Source: an uncultured Lysobacteraceae bacterium (GTDB lineage: Bacteria; Pseudomonadota; Gammaproteobacteria; Xanthomonadales; Xanthomonadaceae). From it: 64,000 nucleotides of DNA. The translations under genes were made by a program, and so were the position numbers. The stretch's first letter is position 1. Every line of letters begins with the position of its first letter. The stretch covers positions 264,964 to 328,963 of the forward strand of contig CAKZGB010000006.1 in NCBI GenBank assembly GCA_936911875.1, read 5' to 3'. Below, piece by piece: positions 25,834 through 33,828 of this stretch. The notes beneath the pieces are model-generated. The model searched no databases. It was not told the DNA's origin and was given only the letters and a program-made list of their open reading frames with translations.

Positions 25834-25855
25834 AAAAAAAGGCCCGACGGGCCCC
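25834..25855 (-). terminator. Attenuator-type terminator ahead of rimP
   Basis: Stem GGCCC/GGGCC (25849-25853 with 25841-25845), 3-nt loop, followed on the minus strand by TTTTTTTG. It ends the leader RNA before rimP. Confidence 0.85.
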
Positions 25856-25990
25856 TACTCCTGAACAACGGATTTCGGACTGATTCACCGGTGAATAACA
25901 CCGACAGGAATCAGCTGGCCCAACGCGCCTTGCGGGATCCGCAAGTGCCTGGTCGCAACCAAGTCAGCCAAATGACCGACTTGCCTCTGG
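25834..25990 (-). ncRNA. Structured rimP operon leader with intrinsic terminator
   Basis: Roughly 155 nt between a good promoter and a terminator, with no plausible coding frame. Read on the minus strand it folds into three hairpins: CAAGTC/GACTTG (25978-25983 with 25960-25965); CTTGCGG/CCGCAAG with a 3-nt loop (25939-25945 with 25929-25935); and a two-part stem CTGATTC/GAATCAG with inner CGGTG/CACCG (25880-25914). The terminator GGCCC-GTC-GGGCC plus seven T residues follows (25834-25853). rimP starts 55 bp further on. A rimP-leader RNA family is known in gammaproteobacteria; whether this matches it is untested. Confidence 0.7.
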
Positions 25991-25995
25991 TGCAT

Positions 25996-26024
25996 ATTGT
26001 AGTGCCCTATACGCACAACTTCAA
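25996..26024 (-). promoter_or_regulatory. Sigma-70 promoter of the rimP leader and operon
   Basis: TTGAAG at -35 (26019-26024), 17-bp spacer, TACAAT at -10 (25996-26001). It lies between the tRNA-fMet terminator and the leader, so rimP-nusA-infB can be transcribed independently of the tRNA. Confidence 0.75.
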
Positions 26025-26034
26025 GGCTTAAACG

Positions 26035-26065
26035 AAAAAACGGCACTCCGAGAAGTGCCGTTTTT
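26035..26065. terminator. Bidirectional terminator after tRNA-fMet
   Basis: CGGCACT-TCTCGG-type hairpin (CGGCACTccgagAAGTGCCG, 26041-26060) flanked by A6 on the left and T5 on the right. It lies 11 bp beyond the tRNA 3' end. Confidence 0.88.
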
Positions 26066-26076
26066 GTCTGATGTAG

Positions 26077-26153
26077 TGGTAGCGGGGGCAGGATTTGAAC
26101 CTGCGACCTTCGGGTTATGAGCCCGACGAGCTGCCAGACTGCTCCACCCCGCA
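26077..26153 (-). tRNA. Initiator tRNA-fMet(CAU)
   Basis: A 77-nt tRNA with an encoded CCA. The anticodon stem CGGG-CTCATAA-CCCG carries the three G-C pairs that mark initiators. GCGGGG pairs with CCCCGC, leaving position 1 (T) unpaired with position 72 (T), which fulfils the rule of a mismatched 1-72 pair, though E. coli has C-A. It stands ahead of rimP-nusA-infB as metY does in E. coli. Confidence 0.96.
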
Positions 26154-26165
26154 TCAGAGTTGAAC

Positions 26166-26195
26166 ATTATGACAGGCGTTTGACACGCTTGTCAA
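26166..26195 (-). promoter_or_regulatory. Promoter of tRNA-fMet
   Basis: Consensus TTGACA (26190-26195), 18-bp spacer, CATAAT (26166-26171), in the 54 bp between the nuoN stop and the tRNA. Confidence 0.78.
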
Positions 26196-26207
26196 CAGGC
26201 AATTTAA

Positions 26208-27653
26208 TTAAAAACCAAATGCCTGACGGCACCAGCTCATCAGCGGGTCAAAGAAGATACCGAGCACCAGCAGACCGACTGCGTTTGCAGTCAGCAACCA
26301 GCGACCTGCAGCGTCGGAACGGAACTGCATCGGTTCGGTGTCCGGAGCCGCTTCGAAATACATTACCTTGATCACGCGCAGATAGTAGAACGCACCGATC
26401 ACGGCAAAGATCACACCGACGATTGCCAGCCACAGCATGCCTTGGTTCAAGGCAGCCCACAGCACGGCCCACTTGGACCAGAAGCCCAGAAACGGCGGCA
26501 CACCGGCCATCGATGCCATCACCAGCAGAATCATGAAGGCCATCCACGGCGAGCGCTGCGACAGACCACGGTAATCTTCAAGACGGTCCGCCTCGTAACC
26601 GCGATGCGACAGCAAGGTCACCGCGCCAAAGCCGGCGGCGGCCATCAGTGCATAGCTGATCGCGTAGAACATGGCGGCACTAAAGCCCTCTTTACCGCCT
26701 GCAGCCAGACCGATAAACAGGAAGCCCACGTGCGACACAGTGGAGAACGCGAGCAGACGCTTCATTTGCGACTGCATCAGCGCCGACAGGTTACCGAACA
26801 CCAGCGACAGCACGGCCAGACCGGCCAGCAGCAGTTGCCAATGCGCAGCCAACGGACCCGCGCCCTGCTCCAGCAAACGGTACGTCATACCGAACGCGGC
26901 AATCTTAGGTGCGGAACCGATAAACAGAGTCATCGGCGCTGCAGCGCCCGTATACACATCGGGCAGCCACATGTGGAACGGTGCGGCACCGAACTTGAAG
27001 GCAATACCGGCAACGCAGAACACAACGCCGGTGACCAGCATCGGCGTGGAACCCGCAGCCAGCTTGGCGCTGATCGTAGCCAAGTCGAGCGAACCCGTAC
27101 CGCCGTACAGCAGGGACATGCCGTACAGCAACAGACCCGACGCCAATGCACCCAGCACAAAGTACTTGATACCGGCTTCGGAACCTACCGGCGAATCACG
27201 ATCGGCAACCACCAATGCGTACGAACACAGAGCCAGCATTTCGAGCGAGACGTACATCATCGCCAAGTTACCGGCCGAGACCAGCAGCATCATACCCAGC
27301 GTTGCAAACAGCATCAGCACACTGACTTCGCCCTGGTACTGATCACGATCACGCAGGTAACCCCACATGTAGATCATGCTCATGGCACTGATCAGCAGAA
27401 TCGCAACCTTCAGGACATCGGCCACCGTGTCACGGACAAACATGGCGTTCAGCACCGTGCCATGGCCACCAATGCCGGCCAGCAGCAGACCGGCTGCAAC
27501 AGCCAAGGTCACCAGGGACAGCACGTGGGTCGCAATGCGCGTGCGCGTCGACAGGAACAGGTCGATCAGCAAGATGGCGAAGGCGCCACCGGCAATCACC
27601 AGCTCCGGCAGCAGCGGCAGGAAATCGGCGGCGGTTCGAATGGGAAAGTTCAT
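26208..27653 (-). CDS. nuoN: NADH-quinone oxidoreductase subunit N
   Basis: One of the three antiporter-like proton-pumping membrane subunits of complex I. The 481-residue form from ATG 27653 starts MNFPIRTAADFLPLLPELVI and shows about 14 hydrophobic segments, with the conserved FKFGAAPFHMWLPDVYTGA (Lys/His of the channel) and LAFSTVSHVGFLFIGLA. The frame extends to 27713 but the extra N-terminus is not membrane-like. Last gene of the nuo operon. Confidence 0.95.
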   Translation of the reverse strand: MNFPIRTAADFLPLLPELVIAGGAFAILLIDLFLSTRTRIATHVLSLVTLAVAAGLLLAGIGGHGTVLNAMFVRDTVADVLKVAILLISAMSMIYMWGYLRDRDQYQGEVSVLMLFATLGMMLLVSAGNLAMMYVSLEMLALCSYALVVADRDSPVGSEAGIKYFVLGALASGLLLYGMSLLYGGTGSLDLATISAKLAAGSTPMLVTGVVFCVAGIAFKFGAAPFHMWLPDVYTGAAAPMTLFIGSAPKIAAFGMTYRLLEQGAGPLAAHWQLLLAGLAVLSLVFGNLSALMQSQMKRLLAFSTVSHVGFLFIGLAAGGKEGFSAAMFYAISYALMAAAGFGAVTLLSHRGYEADRLEDYRGLSQRSPWMAFMILLVMASMAGVPPFLGFWSKWAVLWAALNQGMLWLAIVGVIFAVIGAFYYLRVIKVMYFEAAPDTEPMQFRSDAAGRWLLTANAVGLLVLGIFFDPLMSWCRQAFGF

Positions 27654-27681
27654 AGAATCAATAGCCTTGGGATATCCCGTC

Positions 27682-29193
27682 TCAGATCTTGCTCTTGGCC
27701 AGATCGGAAACAAGCTGCGCGATCGCAGGTTCCATCATGTCGGTGAGTGCTTTCGGGTAAACGCCAAGCCACAGCACGCCGGCGGCAAACACGCCCAGCA
27801 CCAGGACTTCGCGCCAATTGAGATCCTTCATCTTGGCGACTTCGGGATTGGTCACATCGCCCCACAGCACGCGCTTGGTCAGCCACAACGTGTAGCCCGC
27901 ACCAATGATCAGCGTCAGTGCCGCAAGGAAGGCAACCCATGGGCGCAACTGGAACGAGGCCAGAATCACCATGAACTCGCCGACAAAACCGGAGGTTGCA
28001 GGCAGACCCGAGTTCGCCATCGCAAACAGGACATAGAACGCAGCGAACCACGGCATAACATTCACGACACCGCCGTAATCGGAGATGCGACGTGTGTGCA
28101 TGCGGTCATACAGCACACCGATGCTGGAGAACATCGCGCCGGAGATGAAACCGTGCGAGACCATCTGCACCATTGCACCTTGCAGGCCCAGACGCGCCGC
28201 ATCGGTAGCTTGCAGATCACGGACCAGCAAGGCGGCCATGAACGTACCGAGCGTGACGAAGCCCATGTGCGAGATGGAGGAGTACGCCACCAGCTTCTTC
28301 ATGTCGTCCTGCGCCAGCGCAACCAGACCGACATACACAACGGCAATCAGGCTCAGTGCAACGACGACCCAACCGTATGAGTAAGCAGCATCCGGAGTAA
28401 TCGGCAAATTAAAGCGCAGGAAACCGTAGCCGCCGATCTTGAGCATGATCGCAGCCAGGATTACCGAACCGGCCGTAGGCGCTTCGACGTGGGCATCAGG
28501 CAGCCAGGTGTGGACCGGGAACATCGGCACCTTGACGGCAAAGGCCACCAGGAATCCGAAGAACAGCCAGGTTTGCTCTTTGAGCGTCAGACCGGCTGCG
28601 TGGAAGTCCGCCAATTGCCAGCTACCGGTCTTGATGTACAGGTAGATCAGGCCGACCAGCATGAACACCGAACCGAGGAAGGTGTACAGGAAGAACTTGA
28701 CGGCGGCATACATGCGACGCGGACCGCCCCACACACCGATGATCAGGAACATCGGGATCAGCATGCCTTCGAAGAAGACATAGAACAGCATGGCGTCCAT
28801 GGCGGCAAACACGCCGACCATCAGGCCTTCGAGAATCAGGAACGCAGCGTAGTACTGGCTGACGCGACGGTCAATCGAAGTCCAGGCGCCAATCATTACC
28901 AGCAACGACGTGAGCGTTGTCAGTGCGATCAGGGGAACGGCGATGCCATCGGCACCCAGGTGGTAACGGATGTTAAGGCTGCTGATCCAGCTCAGGTTTT
29001 CCTCGAACTGCATGCCGGCCGTGGCGTTGTTGAAACCGAGCAACAAGGGCACGGTCATCAGCAACGTCAGCACAGCGATACCGCTGGCAAACCATTTTGA
29101 GGAAGTGGATCGGGAATCGCCGAACGCAAGCGTTGCCAGTCCGCCGAAGATCGGCAGCCAGATCAGAATGCTAAGCAAGGGCCACTGTGTCAC
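27682..29193 (-). CDS. nuoM: NADH-quinone oxidoreductase subunit M
   Basis: Antiporter-like proton-pumping subunit, 503 residues, about 14 membrane segments. Conserved features are LIGVWGGPRRMYAAVKFFLYT, FAVKVPMFPVHTWLPDAHVE (channel Lys and His) and KKLVAYSSISHMGFVTLG. 28 bp separate it from nuoN and 16 bp from nuoL. Confidence 0.97.
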   Translation of the reverse strand: MTQWPLLSILIWLPIFGGLATLAFGDSRSTSSKWFASGIAVLTLLMTVPLLLGFNNATAGMQFEENLSWISSLNIRYHLGADGIAVPLIALTTLTSLLVMIGAWTSIDRRVSQYYAAFLILEGLMVGVFAAMDAMLFYVFFEGMLIPMFLIIGVWGGPRRMYAAVKFFLYTFLGSVFMLVGLIYLYIKTGSWQLADFHAAGLTLKEQTWLFFGFLVAFAVKVPMFPVHTWLPDAHVEAPTAGSVILAAIMLKIGGYGFLRFNLPITPDAAYSYGWVVVALSLIAVVYVGLVALAQDDMKKLVAYSSISHMGFVTLGTFMAALLVRDLQATDAARLGLQGAMVQMVSHGFISGAMFSSIGVLYDRMHTRRISDYGGVVNVMPWFAAFYVLFAMANSGLPATSGFVGEFMVILASFQLRPWVAFLAALTLIIGAGYTLWLTKRVLWGDVTNPEVAKMKDLNWREVLVLGVFAAGVLWLGVYPKALTDMMEPAIAQLVSDLAKSKI

Positions 29194-29209
29194 GGGAAGG
29201 TCCTTGTAG

Positions 29210-31261
29210 TTAGAGCCAGAAACGAATCACGAGACCGAGCAGCAGAATCAGCCCGACGATCATCGCAAACGCATAGTGGTAAAGGAAACCGGATTGCAGA
29301 CGGCGTGCAACGCCACCTGCCGCTCCGATCGAATTGGCAGAACCGTTAACGGCAATACCGTCAATCGCTTCCGAATCGAAGATTCGGGCCAACTTGGCAA
29401 GCATCACGCTGCCGCCGGCCAGGCCGTTGATCCAGAGCTTGTCGAAACCGTACTTGTTCTCCAGCACGCGGATCGGCAGACGGAAGATGTTGGCCGCCTT
29501 AGCTGCCAGTTCCGGACGTGCCCAGTACATCAGCGTGGCCAGCGCAAAACCGGCCAGCGTCAGCCAGAACGCAGGAGCCATCAGGCCGTGCAAGCCGAAC
29601 TGTACGGCGCCATGGAATTCTTCGGCCAGCTTTGCCATCACACCACCCTCAGGCAGGTGAATGGCGCCGTCAAAGAACGGTCGCACAGCGTGGTGACCAT
29701 CGGTGCTCTTGCCGAACAGCAACGGCCCCGCGGTCAGGAAACCGATGATGATCGAAGGAATGGCCAACAGCACCAGCGGCACAGTGACAACCCACGGCGA
29801 TTCGTGCGGTTCGTGGCTACCGTGATGACCGTGACCATGGTCGTCGTGACCGGCGTGGCCGTGATCATCGTGGTGCGTATCACGGAAGCGCTCCTTGCCG
29901 AAGAAGGTCATGTACAGCAGACGGAAGCTGTAGAAGGACGTAACGAATGCGCCCAGCAGAACTGCCCAGTAGCCGTACTGCGCAATGAATCCGCCGTGAT
30001 GCATGGCGTTTTCCTTGGCCGCTTCGATAATGGTGTCCTTGGAATAGAAACCGCTCAGGAAAGGCGTGCCGATCAGTGCCAGCGTACCGATTAGCGAAGT
30101 CCAGAACGTAATCGGCATGTACTTGCGCAGACCGCCCATGCGGCGCATGTCCTGCTCGTGGTGCATACCGATGATGACCGAACCCGCTGCAAGGAACAGC
30201 AAGGCCTTAAAGAAGGCGTGGGTCATCAGGTGGAACACTGCAGCGTTGTAAGCAGCCACACCCAACGCAACGGTCATGTACCCGAGCTGCGACAGCGTGG
30301 AGTACGCCACGACGCGCTTGATGTCGTTTTGCACGATACCGATCAGGCCGGTCCAGAACGCGGTAGTGGCACCGATAAACAGAATGAACTGCAGTGCGGT
30401 TTCGGACAGGTTAAACAGCGGCGACATGCGGGCCACCATAAAGATGCCTGCGGTCACCATGGTGGCGGCGTGGATCAGCGCGGAGATGGGGGTCGGGCCT
30501 TCCATCGAATCCGGCAGCCAGACATGCAGCGGCACTTGAGCCGATTTACCCATCGCGCCAATAAACAGGCAGATGCAGATCACGGTCGGCACGGCCCAGA
30601 ACACGCCGGGCAGCACTTGAATGGTCTTGCCGACCCAAGTGGGTGCCGATGCAAAGACTTCGTTGTAATCGAGCGAACCGGCCATCATCAGTACACCGGC
30701 AATACCCAGCAGGAAGCCGAAGTCGCCGACGCGATTGACCAGGAAGGCCTTGAGATTGGCAAAGATCGCCGAAGGCTTCTTGAACCAGAAACCGATCAGC
30801 AGGTACGACACGAGACCCACAGCTTCCCAGCCGAAGAACAGCTGCATGAAGTTGTTGCTCATGACCAGCATCAGCATGCTGAATGTAAACAGCGAGATGT
30901 AGCTGAAGAAACGCTGGTAACCGGGGTCCTCTTCCATGTAACCGATGGTGTACAAGTGCACCAGTGCGGACACGAAGGTCACAACCACCATCATCATGGC
31001 GGTGAGGTTATCGACCATAAAGCCGACATGGGCACTGTAGTTACCCACCTGGAACCAGGTGTAGAGGTTCTCGTTAAAAACAGGCGCACCGGCCAGCAGG
31101 TCCATCAGAACCTTAACCGACAGGGCACAGCTGATGGCGACACCGGCAATCGTCACGATGTGCGCACCGCGACGGCCAATGATCTTTCCGAACAGGCCGG
31201 CCAGGATAGAACCCAGCAGCGGCAGCAGAACGATCGCCAGAAGTATGGACTTGGAAATCAT
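29210..31261 (-). CDS. nuoL: NADH-quinone oxidoreductase subunit L
   Basis: Largest pumping subunit, 683 residues, with the antiporter core (LFFGWEAVGLVSYLLIGFWF; GAMGKSAQVPLHVWLPDSME; KRVVAYSTLSQLGYMTVA) and the long lateral C-terminal helix. Between membrane segments, residues 463-486 form a His-rich loop (11 His among 24 residues). Such loops vary among NuoL proteins and may simply be surface sequence or bind metal. 7 bp follow nuoK. Confidence 0.97.
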   Translation of the reverse strand: MISKSILLAIVLLPLLGSILAGLFGKIIGRRGAHIVTIAGVAISCALSVKVLMDLLAGAPVFNENLYTWFQVGNYSAHVGFMVDNLTAMMMVVVTFVSALVHLYTIGYMEEDPGYQRFFSYISLFTFSMLMLVMSNNFMQLFFGWEAVGLVSYLLIGFWFKKPSAIFANLKAFLVNRVGDFGFLLGIAGVLMMAGSLDYNEVFASAPTWVGKTIQVLPGVFWAVPTVICICLFIGAMGKSAQVPLHVWLPDSMEGPTPISALIHAATMVTAGIFMVARMSPLFNLSETALQFILFIGATTAFWTGLIGIVQNDIKRVVAYSTLSQLGYMTVALGVAAYNAAVFHLMTHAFFKALLFLAAGSVIIGMHHEQDMRRMGGLRKYMPITFWTSLIGTLALIGTPFLSGFYSKDTIIEAAKENAMHHGGFIAQYGYWAVLLGAFVTSFYSFRLLYMTFFGKERFRDTHHDDHGHAGHDDHGHGHHGSHEPHESPWVVTVPLVLLAIPSIIIGFLTAGPLLFGKSTDGHHAVRPFFDGAIHLPEGGVMAKLAEEFHGAVQFGLHGLMAPAFWLTLAGFALATLMYWARPELAAKAANIFRLPIRVLENKYGFDKLWINGLAGGSVMLAKLARIFDSEAIDGIAVNGSANSIGAAGGVARRLQSGFLYHYAFAMIVGLILLLGLVIRFWL

Positions 31262-31268
31262 GCCGTCA

Positions 31269-31601
31269 TCAGCCCTTCATCGTATCGAGTTCGTCGACGT
31301 TGATCGTCGCGCGGTTGCGGAACAGCGTCACCAGGATAGCCAGGCCGATTGCGGCCTCGGCGGCGGCGACGGTCAGAATAAAGAACACAAACAACTGCCC
31401 TGCCTCATCGCCCAATTGGCGCGAGAAGCCGACAAAGTTGATGTTGACGGCCAGCAGCATCAGTTCCAGACACATCAGCAGCAAGATCACGTTCTTACGG
31501 TTGATAAAAATGCCGGCAATGCTGATGCAGAACAGAATGGCACCGAGCGTCAGGTAGTGGCTGAGGCTCAAGCTCGAAGTAATGGCGCTCAGGAAAATCA
31601 T
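31269..31601 (-). CDS. nuoK: NADH-quinone oxidoreductase subunit K
   Basis: Small three-helix membrane subunit (110 residues; usual about 100). Two membrane glutamates are present in the expected places (LLLMCLELMLLAVNINFV and FFILTVAAAEAAIGLAI). Its start overlaps the nuoJ stop by 4 bp (ATGA), indicating translational coupling. Confidence 0.96.
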   Translation of the reverse strand: MIFLSAITSSLSLSHYLTLGAILFCISIAGIFINRKNVILLLMCLELMLLAVNINFVGFSRQLGDEAGQLFVFFILTVAAAEAAIGLAILVTLFRNRATINVDELDTMKG

Positions 31602-32257
31602 GCGGGATCTCCGTTACTGTCGGCAGGCGCGACCGCCGGCTCCGGATCACGGACCGGACGCGGCGCGTCCGCCTCCATCTTGACCATAGTGAAGCGGTCC
31701 TTGGCACGAACACGAGCCTGCTCCGCCGGGTTCTGGTGGCGCGCACCGGCGCGACGACGCAGCGTCAGCATCACGGCAGCGATCACGGCCACCGTCAGAA
31801 TGACCGCTGCAGTTTCGAACGGCAGCAGGAAGTCAGTAAACAGTTTGCGGGCCAGCCAGGTGACATTGTCAGTGCCTTCGACATCGCTGGCGATGGCCGG
31901 TAGTGCTGCCGTCTTGGCCTTGACGCCAATCAGGATCAGAATTTCAGCCAACATGATGATGGCCACCGTCAGACCGACCGGCAGATAGCGGACGAAGCCC
32001 TCGCGCAGCGGAGCCGTATCCATGTCCAGCATCATGATGACGAACAGGAACAGCACCATCACGGCGCCCACGTACACCAGGATCAGTGCAACGCCCAGGA
32101 ACTCTGCGCCGGCAATCAGCCACACGCATGCAACCGAGAAGAACGTAACGATCAGCGACAGAACTGCGTGGACCGGATTACGAAGGCTGATCACCGCCAG
32201 TGCCGAGAGAACGGCAATGGCAGCAAACAGATAAAAAGCGATTGAAGTGAAATCCAT
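31598..32257 (-). CDS. nuoJ: NADH-quinone oxidoreductase subunit J
   Basis: Five-helix membrane subunit whose third helix (around ILVYVGAVMVLFLFVIMMLD) couples quinone reduction to pumping. 219 residues. The C-terminal 45 residues are a charged, Ala/Pro-rich cytosolic tail. Confidence 0.96.
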   Translation of the reverse strand: MDFTSIAFYLFAAIAVLSALAVISLRNPVHAVLSLIVTFFSVACVWLIAGAEFLGVALILVYVGAVMVLFLFVIMMLDMDTAPLREGFVRYLPVGLTVAIIMLAEILILIGVKAKTAALPAIASDVEGTDNVTWLARKLFTDFLLPFETAAVILTVAVIAAVMLTLRRRAGARHQNPAEQARVRAKDRFTMVKMEADAPRPVRDPEPAVAPADSNGDPA

Positions 32258-32268
32258 GTTCTCTGCCC

Positions 32269-32757
32269 TTAGCGATACGCCGCATCAGCGGCACGGCGTT
32301 CAGCGATTTCCGGCTCAAGCCGGTCACCGATGGCGAGCAGCGTCGGCTTGGTCAGAATATTCTGGCCGCGCTTTTCAAAGTGGTATTCGTGCACTTGGGT
32401 TTCGACGATGGAGTCGACCGGGCAGGATTCTTCGCAGAAGCCGCAGAAAATGCACTTGAACAGGTCGATTTCATAACGCGTCGTACGGCGGGTACCGTCG
32501 GCGCGCTTTTCGCTGTCGATGGTGATGGCCAATGCAGGGCAAACCGCTTCGCACAGTTTGCAGGCGATGCAGCGCTCTTCACCGTTGGGATACCGGCGAA
32601 GTGCGTGAATACCCCGGAACCGCGGCGATTGCGGAATCTTTTCCATCGGGTACATCACCGAGTATTTGTCCTTGAACAGGTAACCGGCGGTCAGACCCAG
32701 ACCCTGGAATAGCTCCAGCATCAGCAGGCCTTTGAAGTAGGAAATTATCTTGCTCAT
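32269..32757 (-). CDS. nuoI: NADH-quinone oxidoreductase subunit I
   Basis: Carries the N6a and N6b [4Fe-4S] clusters in two C-x2-C-x2-C-x3-C-P motifs: CIACKLCEAVCP and CIFCGFCEESCP. The N-terminal amphipathic helix (YFKGLLMLELFQGLGLTAGY) docks on the membrane arm. 162 residues, normal length; 9 bp after nuoH. Confidence 0.97.
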   Translation of the reverse strand: MSKIISYFKGLLMLELFQGLGLTAGYLFKDKYSVMYPMEKIPQSPRFRGIHALRRYPNGEERCIACKLCEAVCPALAITIDSEKRADGTRRTTRYEIDLFKCIFCGFCEESCPVDSIVETQVHEYHFEKRGQNILTKPTLLAIGDRLEPEIAERRAADAAYR

Positions 32758-32766
32758 TTCTAGACC

Positions 32767-33828
32767 TTAGACTCCCGGCACGAAGACTTTGTAGTACGCC
32801 ATCAGTGCCACAATCACGATCCAGGCAATGGTCAGCGGGATGAACACCTTCCAGCCCAAGCGCATGATCTGGTCGTAGCGATAACGCGGGAACGTGGCAC
32901 GGAGCCAGATGTACACGCTCATGAAGAACGCGACCTTGATCAGCAACCACCACCAGCCGCTAACCGACAGCAGCGGAATGCCCCAGCCCTGGAACGGGCT
33001 CAGCCAGCCACCGATGAAGAAGATCGAGATCAGGAAGCTGATCAGGATCATGTTGGCGTATTCGGCCAGGAAGAACAGCGCGAATGCCGAGCCCGAGTAT
33101 TCGACCATGTGACCGGCGACAATTTCGGATTCGCCTTCGACCACGTCGAAGGGTGCGCGGTTGGTTTCAGCCACACCGGAAATCATGTACACAAAGAACA
33201 GCGGCAACAGCGGCAACAGGAACCAGTCAAACATACCGTTGTCACCGGCTTGTGCCTGCACAATTTCCGACATGTTGAGGCTGCCTGCAGCCACCATCAC
33301 GCCGACCATGGCAAAGCCCATGGCAATTTCGTACGACACGACTTGCGCCGCAGCACGCATGGCACCCAGGAAGGCGTACTTGGAGTTCGATGCGTAACCC
33401 GCAAGAATGATGCCGTACACGCCCATCGACGTCATGGCCAGCAGATACAGCAAGCCGGCGTTAGCGTTGGAAATTGCGACTTTGTAGTCGAACGGAATCA
33501 CGGCCCAAGCCGCGAATGCCGGTGCCAGTGCGATCAGCGGCGCCAGCGTAAAGAGGACCTTGTCCGCCTCAGCGGGTCGGATGACCTCTTTAAAGAGCAG
33601 CTTAAAGACGTCAGCAAATGCCTGCAGAATACCCGAGCCGACGTACATCGGTCCGTGACGGACGTGCATCCAGCCGATGAGTTTGCGCTCCCAGACCACA
33701 TAGAAGGCAACCGTGATGATCACGGCCAGCGACAGCGCTACGATCCACAGCACCGACCACAGCACGATACCGATGGGCCCCAAGGTATTGAGGAACTCGT
33801 GCAGCTGTTGAACCCAATTCATGATCAT
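32767..33828 (-). CDS. nuoH: NADH-quinone oxidoreductase subunit H
   Basis: Membrane subunit forming the quinone chamber entrance; 353 residues and about eight helices. Conserved segments are ERKLIGWMHVRHGPMYVGSG, GILQAFADVFKLLFKE and ETNRAPFDVVEGESEIVAGH. It overlaps the nuoG stop by 4 bp; a second ATG lies two codons in (33822). Confidence 0.97.
   Translation of the reverse strand: MIMNWVQQLHEFLNTLGPIGIVLWSVLWIVALSLAVIITVAFYVVWERKLIGWMHVRHGPMYVGSGILQAFADVFKLLFKEVIRPAEADKVLFTLAPLIALAPAFAAWAVIPFDYKVAISNANAGLLYLLAMTSMGVYGIILAGYASNSKYAFLGAMRAAAQVVSYEIAMGFAMVGVMVAAGSLNMSEIVQAQAGDNGMFDWFLLPLLPLFFVYMISGVAETNRAPFDVVEGESEIVAGHMVEYSGSAFALFFLAEYANMILISFLISIFFIGGWLSPFQGWGIPLLSVSGWWWLLIKVAFFMSVYIWLRATFPRYRYDQIMRLGWKVFIPLTIAWIVIVALMAYYKVFVPGV

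Noticed and set aside
25759..26031. 90-codon plus-strand frame in the rimP leader
   Set aside because: It lies across two terminators and a promoter of the opposite strand, with no ribosome site or family features.
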